A stretch of 64,000 nt of DNA from Avena insularis (GCA_023614405.1 CM042694.1:132995711-133059710), one strand, 5' to 3'. Numbered from the stretch's first letter, positions 33,752-46,000 are shown. Numbers and translations: made by a program. The notes: generated from the sequence alone by a model not told the origin.

Positions 33752-34864
33752 ATCCAAAAACCTGATTATAGGCAACTGAATTCAACTGGTTTAGCCGCGG
33801 CTACATGGCCGCCTCCTTTTGACGGTGTCAATTATAAGAGATGGCGCCGAAGCGGTTCTATGGTTGAAAAACCTAGGCTGCTATAGCGCCACTCTTGGCA
33901 AACTGAGGAGACCTTTCTCCTGTTCAGAGGAAGCGTTTGAAAGTCGACACCATGTTTATGGGGCTTTGTTCAATATTCTTGGTGACAACATTGTTGACAC
34001 CTATATGTCATTTGATAATGGCAAGGATGCGTGGGATGCACCGGACGCCAAGTTTGGTGTTTCGATCTTGGCACCGAATCGTATATCATGGAGCAATTCT
34101 ATGACTACAAGATGACTGATGACCGTCCCATCGTGGATCAGGCTCATGAGATACAGATCCTTGCCAAAGAACTTGAGCGATTCAAGTGTAACTTACCGGA
34201 CAAGTTCGTGGCCGGAGGCATTATTGCCAAGCTTCCTCCTTCTTGGAGGAACTTTGCTACCTCTCTGAAACATAAGAGACAGGAGTTTTCTGTTTCGGAT
34301 CTCATCGGATCTCTTCATGTTGAAGAGAGAGCAAAAGATACACGTCCTCGAGGCTTTGATGGAAGTTCTAGCGCACATGTAGTGCAGAAAAACAACTTCC
34401 AGTCCCACAAGTTCAAGAATAAGAACATGTCTGATGGCAAAGGAAAGTTTGATGGCAAAAACAAGGCCGCACAGACTACCAACTTCAAGAAGAAGACTGA
34501 GTATAAGAAGAAAGGATCCTGCCATGTCTGTGGTGATCCTAATCATTGGGCTCCTAGCTGCCCCAATCGCTTTGACAAGCGTTCACATGGAAATAGTGGC
34601 AAGTCCGCTAATGTTGTCCTTGGTGATATTGAGATGAAGGATGCTGGGTACGGTATATTTCCCACTGTTCTTTCAGTTTGTAATTCACCTGATTGGTGGA
34701 TAGACACTGGTGCAAATATACATGTATGTGCTAATATTTCCATGTTCTCTTCTTATCAGGTCAAACGGGCTGGCTCCGTGCTGATGGGAAACGGCTCACG
34801 TGCTTCTGTTCAAGGTGTTGGTACGGTGGATCTGAAGTTTACTTCGGGAAGATCGTACAGCTGA
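33470..34864 (+). pseudogene. Copia gag, with a first exon inside the LTR, plus the start of protease
   Basis: The intact version of the first exon is in the 3' LTR (ATG at 38934): MADDTGVNANLNPNLNANPI. It ends CCAGCACC/GTACGT. An acceptor GATTATAG lies at 33764-33771 just inside the element, and joining gives in-frame continuation into NSTGLAAATWPPPFDGVNYK, the usual Copia gag start. The 5' LTR copy has small indels that break this exon. Gag continues (34031-34864) with QAHEIQILAKELERFKCNLP and a zinc knuckle CHVCGDPNHWAPSC. The protease site WWIDTGANIHVC is near 34695. A frame change lies near 33880-34030 and another near 34860. Confidence 0.8.
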
Positions 34865-34869
34865 AGAAT

Positions 34870-35930
34870 GTGCAGCACGTTCCCTCAATCAATAAGAATC
34901 TCGTCAGCGGATCTCTTCTGTGTCGAGATGGTTTTAAGTTAGTCTTTGAGTCCAATAAAGTTGTAGTTTCTAAGTGTGGACAATTTGTTGGAAAGGGTTA
35001 TGAGTGCGGAGGCTTGTTCCGCTTATCTTTGTCAGACTTATGTACTCAAGTTATTAATCATGTTTGCAATGATAGTGAGTCCAATATTTGGCATTCACGA
35101 CTTTGTCATATTAATTTTGGGTGCATGACGCGGCTTGCCGATATGAATTTAATTCCGAAATTTACTACTATCAAAAGTTCCAAGTGTCAAGTGTGTGTGC
35201 AAGCTAAGCAACCTCGCAAGTCTCACAAGACTGCCGAGGTACGAGATTTGGCACCACTGGAACTAATACATTCAGATCTTTGTGAGATGAATGGTGAGTT
35301 GACAAAAGGTGGAAAGCGATATTTCATGACTTTAATTGATGATTCCACTCGATACTGTTATGTGTATCTTCTGAAATCTAAAGATGAAGCTTTTAATCAC
35401 TTCAAAATCTATAAAGCTGAATCAGAAAACCAACTTGATCGAAAGATTAAGCGACTTCGATCTGATCGTGGTGGAGAGTATTTTTCCAACGAATTTGATT
35501 CTTTTGTGCGGAGCATGGTATTATCCATGAGAGGACGCCTCCCTACTCACCTCAGTCAAATGGGGTGGCCGAAAGAAAGAACCGTACTCTAACTGATTTG
35601 GTTAACGCCATGTTAGATACATCGGGTCTATCCAAGAAATGGTGGAGGGAGGCGATAAAGACTGCGTGTCATGTCCTAAACCGTGTTCCCAAAAAGAACA
35701 AAACCATTACTCCATTTGAGGAATGGGAAAGGAAAAGGCTGAAACTCTCCTACTTACGAACTTGGGGTTGTTTAAAAGTGAATGTGCCGATACCCAAGAA
35801 GCGCAAGCTTGGACCAAAAACCGTGGATTGTGTCTTTCGGGATATGCATTTCATAGCATTGGCTATAGATTTTGATAGTGAAATCTCAGGTATCCGACAT
35901 GCATGTTGGTACAATCATGGAGTCGAATGA
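34870..35930 (+). pseudogene. Copia GAG-pre-integrase and integrase, frameshifted
   Basis: The open piece 34870-35592 includes the zinc region IWHSRLCHINFG...CQVCVQAKQ and the first catalytic residues: HSDLCEMN (D) and LRSDRGGEYFSNEF (D, with the following E-bearing helix). The frame shifts near 35520-35565 within the sequence that normally reads PQSNGVAERKN. It then continues as MAERKNRTLTDLVNAMLDTS and the Copia-specific end YLRTWGCLKVNVPIPKKRK to about 35930. Integrase joins cDNA ends to target DNA. One frameshift in the core means no active enzyme. Confidence 0.85.
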
Positions 35931-36221
35931 TGCGACTTTCTTTGAAGACATCTTTCCCATGAAAGATCTGTCTAGTTCATCAAATCGAGATGCCTAGTTT
36001 ATCTAGTCAAGAATTAATCACAATTCCTGAGCCCACCATTTCGATAGAACACCGATAATCCTGTGGAGGATAACGGTGAAGCTCCTACCGAGTAAGAGAC
36101 AAAGGACTGCGAAGTCCTTTGGTGATGATTTCATTGTATACCTCGTGGATGATACTCCCACTTCTATTTCAGCTTATGCATCTCAAGATGCTGACTCTTC
36201 GAAAGAAGCCGTCATAGTGAG

Positions 36222-37686
36222 ATGGATTCCATCATAGCAAACGGAACTTGGGAAATTACTGATCGTCCTTATGGGTGCAAACACAGAGGATGTAAGTGGG
36301 TGTTTAAGAAGAAGCTTAGACCTGATGGTACTATTGAGAAGTATAAGGCACGCCTTGTTGCCAAGGGTTATACCGGAAAGAAGGCGAAAACTTCTTTGAT
36401 ACTTATTCACTGTGGCTAGATTGACCACCATTAGTACTGCTATCCTTGGCTGCCTCGCATGATCTTCTCGTTCATCAAATGGACGTTAAGACGACTTTCC
36501 TAAATGGAGAGTTAGATGAGGAAATTTATATGGATCAGCCGGATGGATTCGTGATAGATGGTCAACAAGGCAAGGTGCAAGTTATGAAGTCTCAGATGGT
36601 CTTAAGCAAGCACCTAAGCAGTGGCATGAGAAGTTTGAAAGGACTTTAACTGATGAAGGCTTTATTGTAAACGAAGCTGACAAGTGTGTGTACTATCGCC
36701 ATGGTGGGGGCGAGGGAGTCATCTTATGTCTGTATGTTGATGATATACTGATATTCGGGACCAATATTAATGTTATCAATGAGGTCAAAGACTTTCTATC
36801 TCGTTGTTTTGAGATGAAAGATCTAGGAGTGGCTGATGTGATATTAAACATCAAAATGCTGAAAGATGATGATGGTGGGATAACACCGCTTGGTCTCACT
36901 ATGTGGAGAAGATCTTGAGTCGCTTTTGGGTATAGCGAATGTAGATCCTCTCTACACCATATGATCCTAGCGTGTTGGTTCGAAAGAATCAGGGAGATCC
37001 TAAGGATGCTAAAGATCAGCTGAGATATTCTCAGATTATTGGCTCGCTTATGTATTTAGCCAGCTCTACGAGGCCTGACATCTCCTTTGCTGTAAGCAAG
37101 TTAAGTCGATTTGTCTCAAATCCTGGAGATGTTCATTGGCAGGCCCTTGAAAGGGTTTTGCGTTATTTGAAAGGTACTGCGAGCTATGGGATTAACTACT
37201 CCGGTATCCAAGGGTACTTGAAGGGTATAGTGACTCAAACTGGATTGATCTTGATGAGACTAAGGCCACGAGTGGTTATGTGTTTACACTTGGTGGTGGC
37301 GCTTTCTTGGAAGTTTTGCAAGCAGACCATCTTAACGAGGTCAACTATGGAAGCAGAACTCACAGATTAGACACGCCCATGTTGAAGCGAGTGGCCGTGA
37401 ACTCTTGATGAACTTACCTGTGGTTGAAAAACCAATACCCGCAATCCTTATGAACTGTGATAATCAAACTGTGATCATAAAAATAAACAGTTCTAAGGAC
37501 AATATGAAGTCATCAAGACATGTGAAGAGGAGATTGAAATCTGTCAGGAAAATGAGAAACTCCGGAGTTATTGCATTGGATTATATCCAAACATCTAAAA
37601 ATCTGGCAGATCCTCTCACAAAGGGTCTATCACGTAATGTGATAGATAATGCATCGAGGGAGATGGGTTTGAGACCCACTTTTTGA
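36222..37686 (+). pseudogene. Copia reverse transcriptase and RNase H, frameshifted
   Basis: RT begins near 36222 with MDSIIANGTWEITDRP and CKWVFKKKLRPDGTIEKYKA. After a break, DVKTTFLNGELDEEIYMDQP is at 36482. The catalytic YVDD is preserved in CLYVDDILIFG near 36725. RNase H has RYSQIIGSLMYLASSTRPDI (37023) and [17 protein letters not shown], then degenerate text to LADPLTKGLSRNVID (37606) and a stop at 37684. Breaks lie near 36415, 36600, 36900 and 37210. This enzyme would copy element RNA into cDNA; it is inactivated here. Confidence 0.88.
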
Positions 37687-37689
37687 GTT

Positions 37690-38243
37690 GCTCAGTGGTA
37701 ACCCGCTCTATGTGATCGGAGATCCCGTGAAGTAGAGTTGGGAGACAAGCTGTTGGTCAACTGGGAGGAGAGTATCCTTATAGCATACTACCACTCCGTA
37801 TAGATGCAATACTCTCCTATTCTGCATGGCAGGTTGGTATTTACCTTAATGTGTTCTGAGTGGCTTGTTTAAGCAAAGATGTTGTCCTGCAGAACATCTT
37901 TTGAAGAACACACTGTATGAGTCTGATCACAAACGTCGCAGTCCGTGAGAGTTGGGTGCTCTCTAATAAACTCATGAAAGGCCATGGAGTATGACGCATA
38001 AGCTCCAAACCGCGGAGAAGCTTCGCGGCAGCCCTGTATCGGTCTAGACCTTATGTGAAACTAGTGCGCACCAAACTTGTAGTTCAAGGCATAGTCCACT
38101 ATTCAAGTTGTAATCTAGTGTAGCATGAAGTTCTAAGTGGAAGTTCAACTTAACAGTCTCCACCTCGCACCGGTATATAAACAATGCTCTGGAACTGATT
38201 GATGTGATGTGATGATATGTGCCTATGAGAATTTGTGGGGGAT
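37690..38243 (+). other. Copia 3' untranslated region and polypurine tract
   Basis: No ORF. It ends with GAGAATTTGTGGGGGAT, the plus-strand primer, directly before the LTR at 38244. Confidence 0.75.
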
Positions 38244-39218
38244 TGTTGGAATTTGGGTGTGGGCCTTGGCCCATAGCCTAATACAAATTCTGAAATTCTC
38301 TTGGCCCATTCATGCCTAGCAAGGGGTGGCACCAAAGTTTAGTCTCACCTTGCTAGTTTAGAGGGAGTTGGACCAATATATATAGTGGAGTGTTTCACTA
38401 CCTCCTAAAGAGAGTGAAGAGGAGTGGCATACACGCTCCTCCTCCTCCTCGCCACGCCTCGCCACACGACGCCTGCACGGCCTTGGCAGTTTGCGGAATT
38501 GTGCCTCGGTGCCGATCTTATCTTTTTGCTCGAGAAAATTATTGTGCGAGTTATTTTTCTGTCAGCCGTTTCCGGTTTTTCCGGAAACGTGGGCTGTTAC
38601 TACTCGGACGTGGACTACGCCCCACGTCTTACCCGACCGGCGCCTATATATAGACGGCCTTTGGCTAAAACCCTAATACGAGAAAATACACATCTCTCTG
38701 CCTCCAGAACCTTGCGCCGCCGCTACACCTTCTCCATCCCCTCTTCCGGCGTGCACCGGACGACGGGACAGTAGGCCTCCGGAACCACCGCCTTTCGTGA
38801 ACCTGTACGGGTGAGGGGCGATCAGGTTTTTGGGGAGCGCGTCTGCGCGACTACTGACGGCATCACGTCGACCGACCACTCCTTCCCCGACGAGGACTTC
38901 TTCCCGGACATTAGCAGCCTCTACATCGACGCCATGGCTGACGACACTGGTGTCAACGCGAACCTCAACCCCAACCTGAACGCGAACCCGATTCCTCCTC
39001 CAGCACCGTACGTAATCTGTTCCTATCTAGTTCAGTTTCTGTTGCAGTTTCTTGTACTAGCTCTTGTAATAGATGTGATCTGTTTATTCTGGTTGAATAT
39101 GATCTGTTCGTTTATTCTGCTAGTATACATGATTAGATTAATTCTAACACTTGTAGTCATGATTTATTATTACTTATTTCGGATTAAATATTATGGTAAT
39201 TTGCTTATATTTTCAACA
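38244..39218 (+). repeat. 3' LTR of the Copia element
   Basis: 975 bp. It retains an open exon at 38934-39007 that is broken in the 5' LTR. It ends TTTTCAACA, then the CTCGC duplication. Confidence 0.95.
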
Positions 39219-39985
39219 CTCGCCGTCACGTACTAGTCCTTCCCTCGCTTTCTATCCCACATTTTATCTCAATGCTAAACCTTATTCCTCCTGCTTGCTG
39301 CAGCGCTCTAAGGTGCCCTTGTGCGTGCTACTAACTTTCTTGGTCTTCCCGGTCGAACCAGGACATCTGCATCGCTGGCGCCACCACCATGAGCCGCTCG
39401 CCATCATCCAGCAGTACCACTATTCTACCTTGCAGTAGCTCGATCCGGCTCATTCCTTCCTACAAGGTCCATAGTTCCTATTGCCGCCACCCCAAGATCT
39501 ACCTAACCGAAAACCACCTCCCGCACTCCACGAGAACCATACCTCCTCTCCAACATCCGCTGCGGCCTGCGGCACCGTTGGTGACCAACAATTGGTCTGA
39601 TTCCTAGCAGAGGACCTGATTGTATTTCCAGGTATCTTGTAGGGAATTTTGCGTAAAAACATATATAATGCTTTGTAATTATTTTACTCTTTCTGGTACC
39701 CTATAAAATTATGTACCTGCACCTCTGAGGATACTACGCCATCAAGGTTAAAAAATAATAACAAAAAAAATCTATTTCAACGTTGCTTTTTAACAACTTT
39801 TAAAATGACTTAGTAGCTAGTATTGGCGTGCATGCTTGATTCTGGCATTAGTTCTATTAGTAGAGTGTGAGGATACCAGAGTATGCCACTACTTTGCTGG
39901 TTACTCGTGGCGTATGAAGGACACACAACTGGTAAGAATAAAGTAACTGGCGTGACATGCCCATAATAGGATTTTTAGCATGCCA
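39219..39985. other. Flank of the Copia insertion; no supported gene
   Basis: Continuous with 32627-32774 before the insertion. The joined pre-insertion sequence is pyrimidine-rich and would resemble a 5' leader. A 72-codon Ser/Pro-rich ORF (39389-39607) has no recognised family. Confidence 0.3.
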
Positions 39986-39989
39986 CTTA

Positions 39990-40780
39990 TAGGTTATTTT
40001 GTACTCGTGAGGATCAGAGACACATGGAGTATATGTGGAGACGTATGAAGACGGTTCAACGAGAGTTTTTTTCTAGGCTAGCTTGGTATCTACTTTTCGA
40101 CTACGAAATGGTTAGAAACGTATATGTTTTTACTTTTCTTTCTGGATGATTTTTATATCGACCTTACGAAACCCATGAGATATAATAATCATGATAATAA
40201 TTAAGACTTTTTTTCGAAAAAATGACTGCATATATTGCTGTAGAGGCTAGAGAGTACCCTTAAGAAACAAAGCCGGCTCGCGTCCGTCTCTAATTGAACC
40301 TAACTGATTATATACACTTCGAAGTACCAAATCTAAGAACTTTAGTGTTGTACGATAGGAAGCAATGTCAATAAATTGGTTGTAAATGATAGCTAGGGCA
40401 TTAATGCATGGATAGTAGGAATGCAAGTAGCTAGCTCGATAAAATAAAAGCTCCACAAAATCTTGAAACCATGGAGGATTCATTCTAGTCTGCCATGTTG
40501 AGGTCACTATAGTTGGTCTCCCTCTGCAATACTAGCCCTTAATTAGGCCTGTGAGGCAATTGGGAATCGAAGTGCGCTTGTCAAAGATATCGGACTTGTT
40601 CTACTCGGCATGAAATAGACGTTTTGTACGAGCTGCCGCACGACTACCTGCAAGCATTCTAAGGCTGCATGCGTTCTCGTGTCTCTAGCGAGTGGCCCTG
40701 TCTCGACGACCAGCAGCTCCGCCTCTTGTTTGTGGTGCCACGATAGATGGATGGTGGTGCTAGTATGGCCTTTGTGAGAG
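39990..40780 (+). repeat. Duplicated unit 1 (holds PHAS-like locus B)
   Basis: The sequence from about 39990 (GTACTCGTGAGGATCAGAGA, then GACGTATGAAGACGG and AACCCATGAGATATAATAA) to about 40780 is matched, diverged, by unit 2. Unit 2 begins at about 41350 and resumes after the Helitron at 45450. Shared marks include GAAGTACCAAATC, AAATTGGTTGTAAATGATA, AATGCAAGTAGCTAGC, CATTCTAGTCTKCCATGTTG and the miR2118-like site. Confidence 0.75.
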
Positions 40781-41200
40781 GAGGTCCTCTCGTTCGCAGA
40801 CTATTGCGCCCTAATATTTTGCAAAGCATCCAATCGCAAAAAATTATCATAACCTTTGATTTTTGTCACCTCGTTTCATTCTCCAAGGGCACAATACATA
40901 CATCTTAAATCAACATTAGTTAACTAATTGCATGTACTTGTATTGAATCAAAATTTGTAGATCAACCATAATGACTTGTGAGCTTAATTTCATCTTCCAA
41001 AGGAGCTACGGAGATTGAACTTTGCATAATGGAGCGCACGCTGAACATTTTGGCATTACAAACACATCACTGCCTTGCTAGTTTTTTCCATTGGCCCATG
41101 AATCTCGTTTTACTTAGATATTTAAAAATCTGTGAGTCGGAGCATTAATTTTTGTCATATACAATAGAAGTAAGAACTTAATCACCTTAGAGGGAATTGT
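40440..41200 (+). ncRNA. Candidate 21-nt PHAS precursor (locus B)
   Basis: Non-coding, with the miR2118-like site at 40544-40565. A TATA-like CGATAAAATAAAAGC lies at 40437-40451, about 95 bp upstream. No plausible ORF follows the site. It is paralogous to locus C and in the same orientation. Limits are estimated from the TATA-like box and loss of similarity. Confidence 0.45.
40544..40565 (+). promoter_or_regulatory. miR2118-family target-like site B
   Basis: Begins TAGGCCTGTGAGGCAATTGG. One extra base is needed in the alignment, plus a G-to-T change at the core, so pairing is weaker than at site A. Confidence 0.5.
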
Positions 41201-41349
41201 AAGAACACCAAGGATCAAATTAGAGTGTTTTTTTTTCTTTTGTCTAGGCTATCTAGTATTCTGACAATAATTTTATGTTTAGCGAGACTGAAGATCCTTA
41301 TCTTCTACACGTTATCTATATGATTATGCACTGGGTCTATATCTGATAC

Positions 41350-41611
41350 TTTTTGTACCGGATCGAGGAGCAGAGATAGTATATGTCCAGCCGTATGGAG
41401 ACCGGATATTTTCCCAAGGATAGCTTGATGTCAATTTTTCGAATACGAGATGCATAGAACTATAAGTTGTTTGTACTTTTCTGGCGGTTGTTTATTATGT
41501 CATCCTTATGCAACCCATGAGACTTAATAAGGATAGTTGAGAAATTTTACTAAAGATGACTATGTGCATCTGTTGCTGCTGAGGCTAGGAAGTACCCCTT
41601 TTATAAAAAAA
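41350..41611 (+). repeat. Duplicated unit 2, left part
   Basis: Matches the start of unit 1 (GTACCGGATCGAGGAGCAGA, CAACCCATGAGACTTAATAA, GAGGCTAGGAAGTACCC). It is cut at 41611 by the Helitron; unit 2 continues at 45450. Confidence 0.7.
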
Positions 41612-41622
41612 CTAGCATGGTG

Positions 41623-41642
41623 GCCCTCGCAAATGCGAGGGC
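41623..41642 (-). terminator. Helitron 3' hairpin
   Basis: A perfect 8-bp stem with a 4-base loop, seven bases from the CTAG end. This is the structural signal for Helitron transposition ends. Confidence 0.85.
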
Positions 41643-44094
41643 ACCATCTTTATTTATTTATTATTATAGAGAATCATCTTTAGTGTGTCAAAAATAATAA
41701 TAAATTACCTTCATAAATTCTTAATATTATATGGTTGAGAGTAATACAATATGCAACCACAATTTTGTATGCCCAAAGTAAATAGATATCACATCCGTAG
41801 TAGAGATCTTTAACTGTATTTAGTTTATGGGTGAAAGACTATTGGGATATTCAACACACTATATGAATGAACATATTTGAAATTTCTGCATGGTATTAAA
41901 TGGATACATAAAATTAGATTTTAAATCATGAGATTGCTTGTATTTTTTATGTCATCTAAGATATAGGATGCAAGGCTGACATTCACATTCTTAGACCATT
42001 TTCAGTGAATAGAAAATATATTTAATAAGGTCAATAATTTTTCGTCCTTTCTTTTTGGTACAAAGAGTTTATCCTCATTAATGGTCAAATGAACATTAAG
42101 AATTTCAATTCTATTTTTATCGGATAATTTTACCTCATAAAAATATATGACATTGTTATATTGATTTGAAATGCTTGACGTCTTAGAAATGTCCAGTCTA
42201 AAATATACAAGTGGACCAATAGTTACGTTATTACAGAATTAAGGAAATATTTTTATCTCAAATTAATCGGCATGACTTTATTTTTGAGGTTGTGATAAAT
42301 ATTTTTATAATAATGACGTATCTTTTTTTATATTGGATGTAGCATTATGCTGAACCATTTGAACCGTACTATTATGTCAAGTCATTACACGCTCTTTCTC
42401 TCGGTTGTATTTGTCTTTTCAAACAAAATTACTGCATTTTCATGTATGGACGACATAGTTCTGGCATCTTAATCAACCACCATTTTCCTACGTGATTGTA
42501 AATTCCAATGATGTATCCTAATAAATTGTAAGGAGCTAAGAAACCACATGAACTTTCTCGGAATTTTTTAATTTACATAATATTTTATTTAATCATCTAC
42601 ATCATAGGAAAATCATAAGAACTGATTATATATAAATAAATTTCAAAATGTTATGTTGAAAAGAAATTTACTTCCACTTGGCTGTTATTTATACAAATAA
42701 TTTCTAATTTTTATAATCCTCAGGAGTAAATAATCTTGATCCCTAAAAAATCCTATTCAAAATTCCACTACTTTGAGATAATCTTGAATAAAATTGTGGG
42801 AATATGTTGTAAGTGTATTCACAACAACCAAATTTGTTGGTATTGGTACTTATGTAATAGTATCTTTCCTCTACCTCAAGCAATCACATGCTTAATAACC
42901 GAGCACCGATTATCCACATCTATGCACATATTTAACTTGATATCACTATATTTCTCTTACCCCAATCGTTCAGTAGGTCGAGGTTGATTATGTCCTAGAG
43001 CTCAAATCCAGTTACAAAGCTCTCTAAATTGTAAAGTTATCTAGAGAAATCCACCACTTCATTATATCATCTACATTAGATAAGGTGTCATACACTTTTG
43101 TATATACACACACACCCCATAAAGGATTGCATAAATTTTAGCTAATTGAAAGCATTTACATCTTTAATCCTTCTAACTATACTATTATTGGATTATGCTT
43201 ATATATGACATTTCAGTAAACTATGGTATGTTTGTCTTGCAAAGAGTTTAGACTGTTTATTACAAACTACTGATAACTTGATACACTTTAGAAAGATCTA
43301 ATACTTATTATTAAACCCCATGCACTTTAGGAACATCTGTCTATTTCAGGTGCAATAAGTATGATGATCTATTGAATTTGATTTGTTATTGATTGTAGTT
43401 TATTTAAAAATTAATTATGATAAGATGTTGGTTTGATTCTGCTTACGCATAGTTAGGATCATTTTTATTTTTATTTGATTCTACGTGAACTTCTATCATG
43501 TCTCTTTATGTACCGCATTGTACTTTTTATATCATTTTTACTGTAAAATTGTCTCCCTTTCTAACATGGACAATTAAAATATGATGATGCATTGATAATT
43601 TTATCTTTAAGTGCACTAATACATGATACATATATGTGTTAGTACATCTCACTTTTTATATCGAATTGTGTCTTGATGGTGTAATTGATAAGCGCCAGTA
43701 TTTATTGATCGAGAAAGTTTATGCGAGTGACTTTTAGCATTTTTTTATAAGAATACTCATTGCTTTGGGTATGTGACTATAAGAACCAAATATACGTTTT
43801 GATGAGTTTGTAATGTCATTGGATTTTGTGAGGATGTTATTCTTCTTATCTTTTTGTGAAAGTTCTATGCCTTCTCTCGTAAGAATAAACGTATGGGCCA
43901 CATGATTCGTACAGTAAGAAGCCCACAACTACTTTAACTATGAGATTAGCTTCGCCTCGAACCTTGTATGTAGGCTTTCCCTTTTTATCAAAAATATAGT
44001 GTTTCAATATCCCTCGTTTTACTAACTTTCGACAACTGGTGAAGGCTCCCGGAGGTGAGTGAAGTACTCAACAATCTCTAGATTGTAGTTTATA

Positions 44095-44218
44095 CTCCCT
44101 CCATCCAGAAATAACTGACATGGGTTTGTCTAAATTTGAATGTATCTAGACACATTTTATTGTATAGATACATTCGTATCTAGACAAACTCAAGTCCGTA
44201 ATTTATGGACGTAGGGAG
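44095..44218. mobile_element. Stowaway-type MITE inside the Helitron
   Basis: 124 bp. The left end is CTCCCTCCATCCAGAAATAA and the right end ...TTATGGACGTAGGGAG, flanked by TA at 44093-44094 and 44219-44220. The interior carries the inverted pair TGTATCTAGACA/TCTAGACAAACTC. Confidence 0.88.
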
Positions 44219-45449
44219 TATATGTTTTGTTTGTGTGTTTTTGCGACAATATCTTGATGGTTAATATGGTGCGGTTTAGAATAAAGATGTATTGGCTTTG
44301 TTTAATTATTGGTATTTCTTATGGATCAATGTTTATCGTGCGATAGTTCATGAAACCGGTTCTTCTCATGGCTTGTTTTTTCGATTTTTTGTATCGACGA
44401 AGTTTAATGATTTGGTGGTAGACTGGTTGGACAGTTTGTCTTCTTGCGAGAATTGTGTCTCTAAAATTACAGTGTGTATGACGACTTAGGTCCTACTCGC
44501 TGAAGTCCAAATCATGTGAGGTTAACTAAACTGATACAAAATATATTTTTAAATTTTATTTGTATCGGAGATATATGTATATGTATATATTTATGTATGT
44601 ATAAATCAGTGTAATCTTAGAGCCTCTTATATTTTTTCCGTAGGCAATATCTCATCGTATCGATCTGCTTTGAAGATCTTTTTCATCTCCTATCATTTTT
44701 GGGCATTGTTTTGGTCACCTATCAGTTTTCGAGTTAGCTTTATACACACTACCTTTATTTCTAAATATACTATACGCTTTGGTAGGCTGAAATAGTCTAA
44801 CAAAATATACTACTTTTAAACATGTACCAATCATTTTTTGAATTTAATCTAAATCTAATACTAAGCTTGCTGACCGATTATGAGGTAGTGCTACGGTAGC
44901 TATCGACCATGCTTAGGTTAAAATAGTCTACCAAAATATAAGTTAGCTAGCTAATGGATCAATTCTTTTAGTAGCAGTAGCTTTTTTTTTTTCTGTTGTA
45001 GTTCTGCCCATACCATGCTAGCTACTAATGCACGTACTAAGGAAGCTGAGCGATCTGGCTAGAGAGCGAGCTAGCCAGCTAGTTTAAGATGGAATCCATG
45101 GATTCTTTTGGTTGCAGTTGCCTCTGCGTTTTTCTTTAAATAATTGCCTATGCCCTTTTCTTATACAACCTGGATGCGTTCGGATCCAGGGATCATGCTT
45201 CTCTGCGTGAGTTTTTTTTTTTTTTTACGTTGCTACGGTACAGCTTCTCATATTAACGTAACGTGGAGTTAAGGACTTACACGGCCGGTGACCCGCCTGG
45301 CACGATCTAATATGTTACGTAATATACAACTTAAATTAAATCATAGCCACTAATAATATATCTAACGGTCAAAATAATTTAGGGTGATGTGGATCAATAT
45401 GGTGGCTCGAAAAACAACCTTATATTGCTTTTAGTATATAATAGATAGA

Positions 45450-46000
45450 TGAGATGTCTCCCCTTATTGGTCCTAACCGGTTATTTGCACTTCCAAGTAC
45501 CAAATCTTGCAACTTTACAGAAGTATATGATAGGAATCAATGGCATTAAATTGGTTGTAAATGATAATGGCAGTAAGGCATGCATACATAGAATGCAAGT
45601 AGCTAGCAATAAAAGGAAAGCATAGAGGACCTTCTTCGCTCCATCTCGTGGCGCTCATTCTAGTCTTCCATGTTGATCCCACTCCCACTCTATGTGATCT
45701 CCCTCCTTAATATTCGTCTTAATTAGGCCTGGGAGGCCATTGGGAATCGAAGTGCGTCATGCACACGTCTCGGGCTTGTTCTTATCAGCATTGACGTAGC
45801 GTGAGTCTGACTCTCAGTAAAAGTTGACGCCGTGCTACCTGCCAGCGCTTTGAAGCCACCTGTCAATCCTGCATCTCTTGCGAGTGGGCCTTGTCTCGAC
45901 ATCCAACAGCTCTTCCCCCATTTTGTGGCGCCATGATGGCTTGATGGTGGTGCCGTTCTGGCCTTCGTTCCAGGTTGCTTTCGCGTACGCTGGCGATGTC
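45450..46000 (+). repeat. Duplicated unit 2, right part
   Basis: Continues unit 2 after the Helitron: CACTTCCAAGTACCAAATC, AAATTGGTTGTAAATGATAA and TTCTAGTCTTCCATGTTGAT, in the same order as unit 1 at 40310-40500. Similarity fades after about 45960. Confidence 0.75.

Larger units (their letters stand above)
32775..39218 (+). mobile_element. Full-length Ty1/copia retrotransposon, 6444 bp, defective
   Basis: LTRs at 32775-33751 and 38244-39218 start TGTTGGAATTTGGGTGTGGG and end TATTTTCAACA. The 5-bp duplication CTCGC at 32770-32774 and 39219-39223 is perfect. The purine tract TGTGGGGGAT precedes the right LTR. Domain order is gag, protease, integrase, RT, RNase H, which defines Copia. The coding sequence has several frameshifts. 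The sequence after the 5' LTR (ATCCAAAAACC) is not a recognisable initiator-Met primer site. The LTRs differ by many substitutions and several indels, so it is older than the gypsy element at 8.4 kb. Confidence 0.95.
41612..45449 (-). mobile_element. Non-autonomous Helitron (minus strand), 3.84 kb
   Basis: Minus-strand 5' end TCTATCTATTATATACTAAA at 45449, preceded by A. The 3' end is CTAG at 41612-41615, followed by T. Eight bases inside is a perfect hairpin GCCCTCGC-AAAT-GCGAGGGC (41623-41642), the Helitron terminator. Insertion is between A and T without target duplication, and the flanks rejoin in register with duplicated unit 1. The interior is AT-rich with a Stowaway MITE; no Rep/helicase gene was seen. 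Confidence 0.82.
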
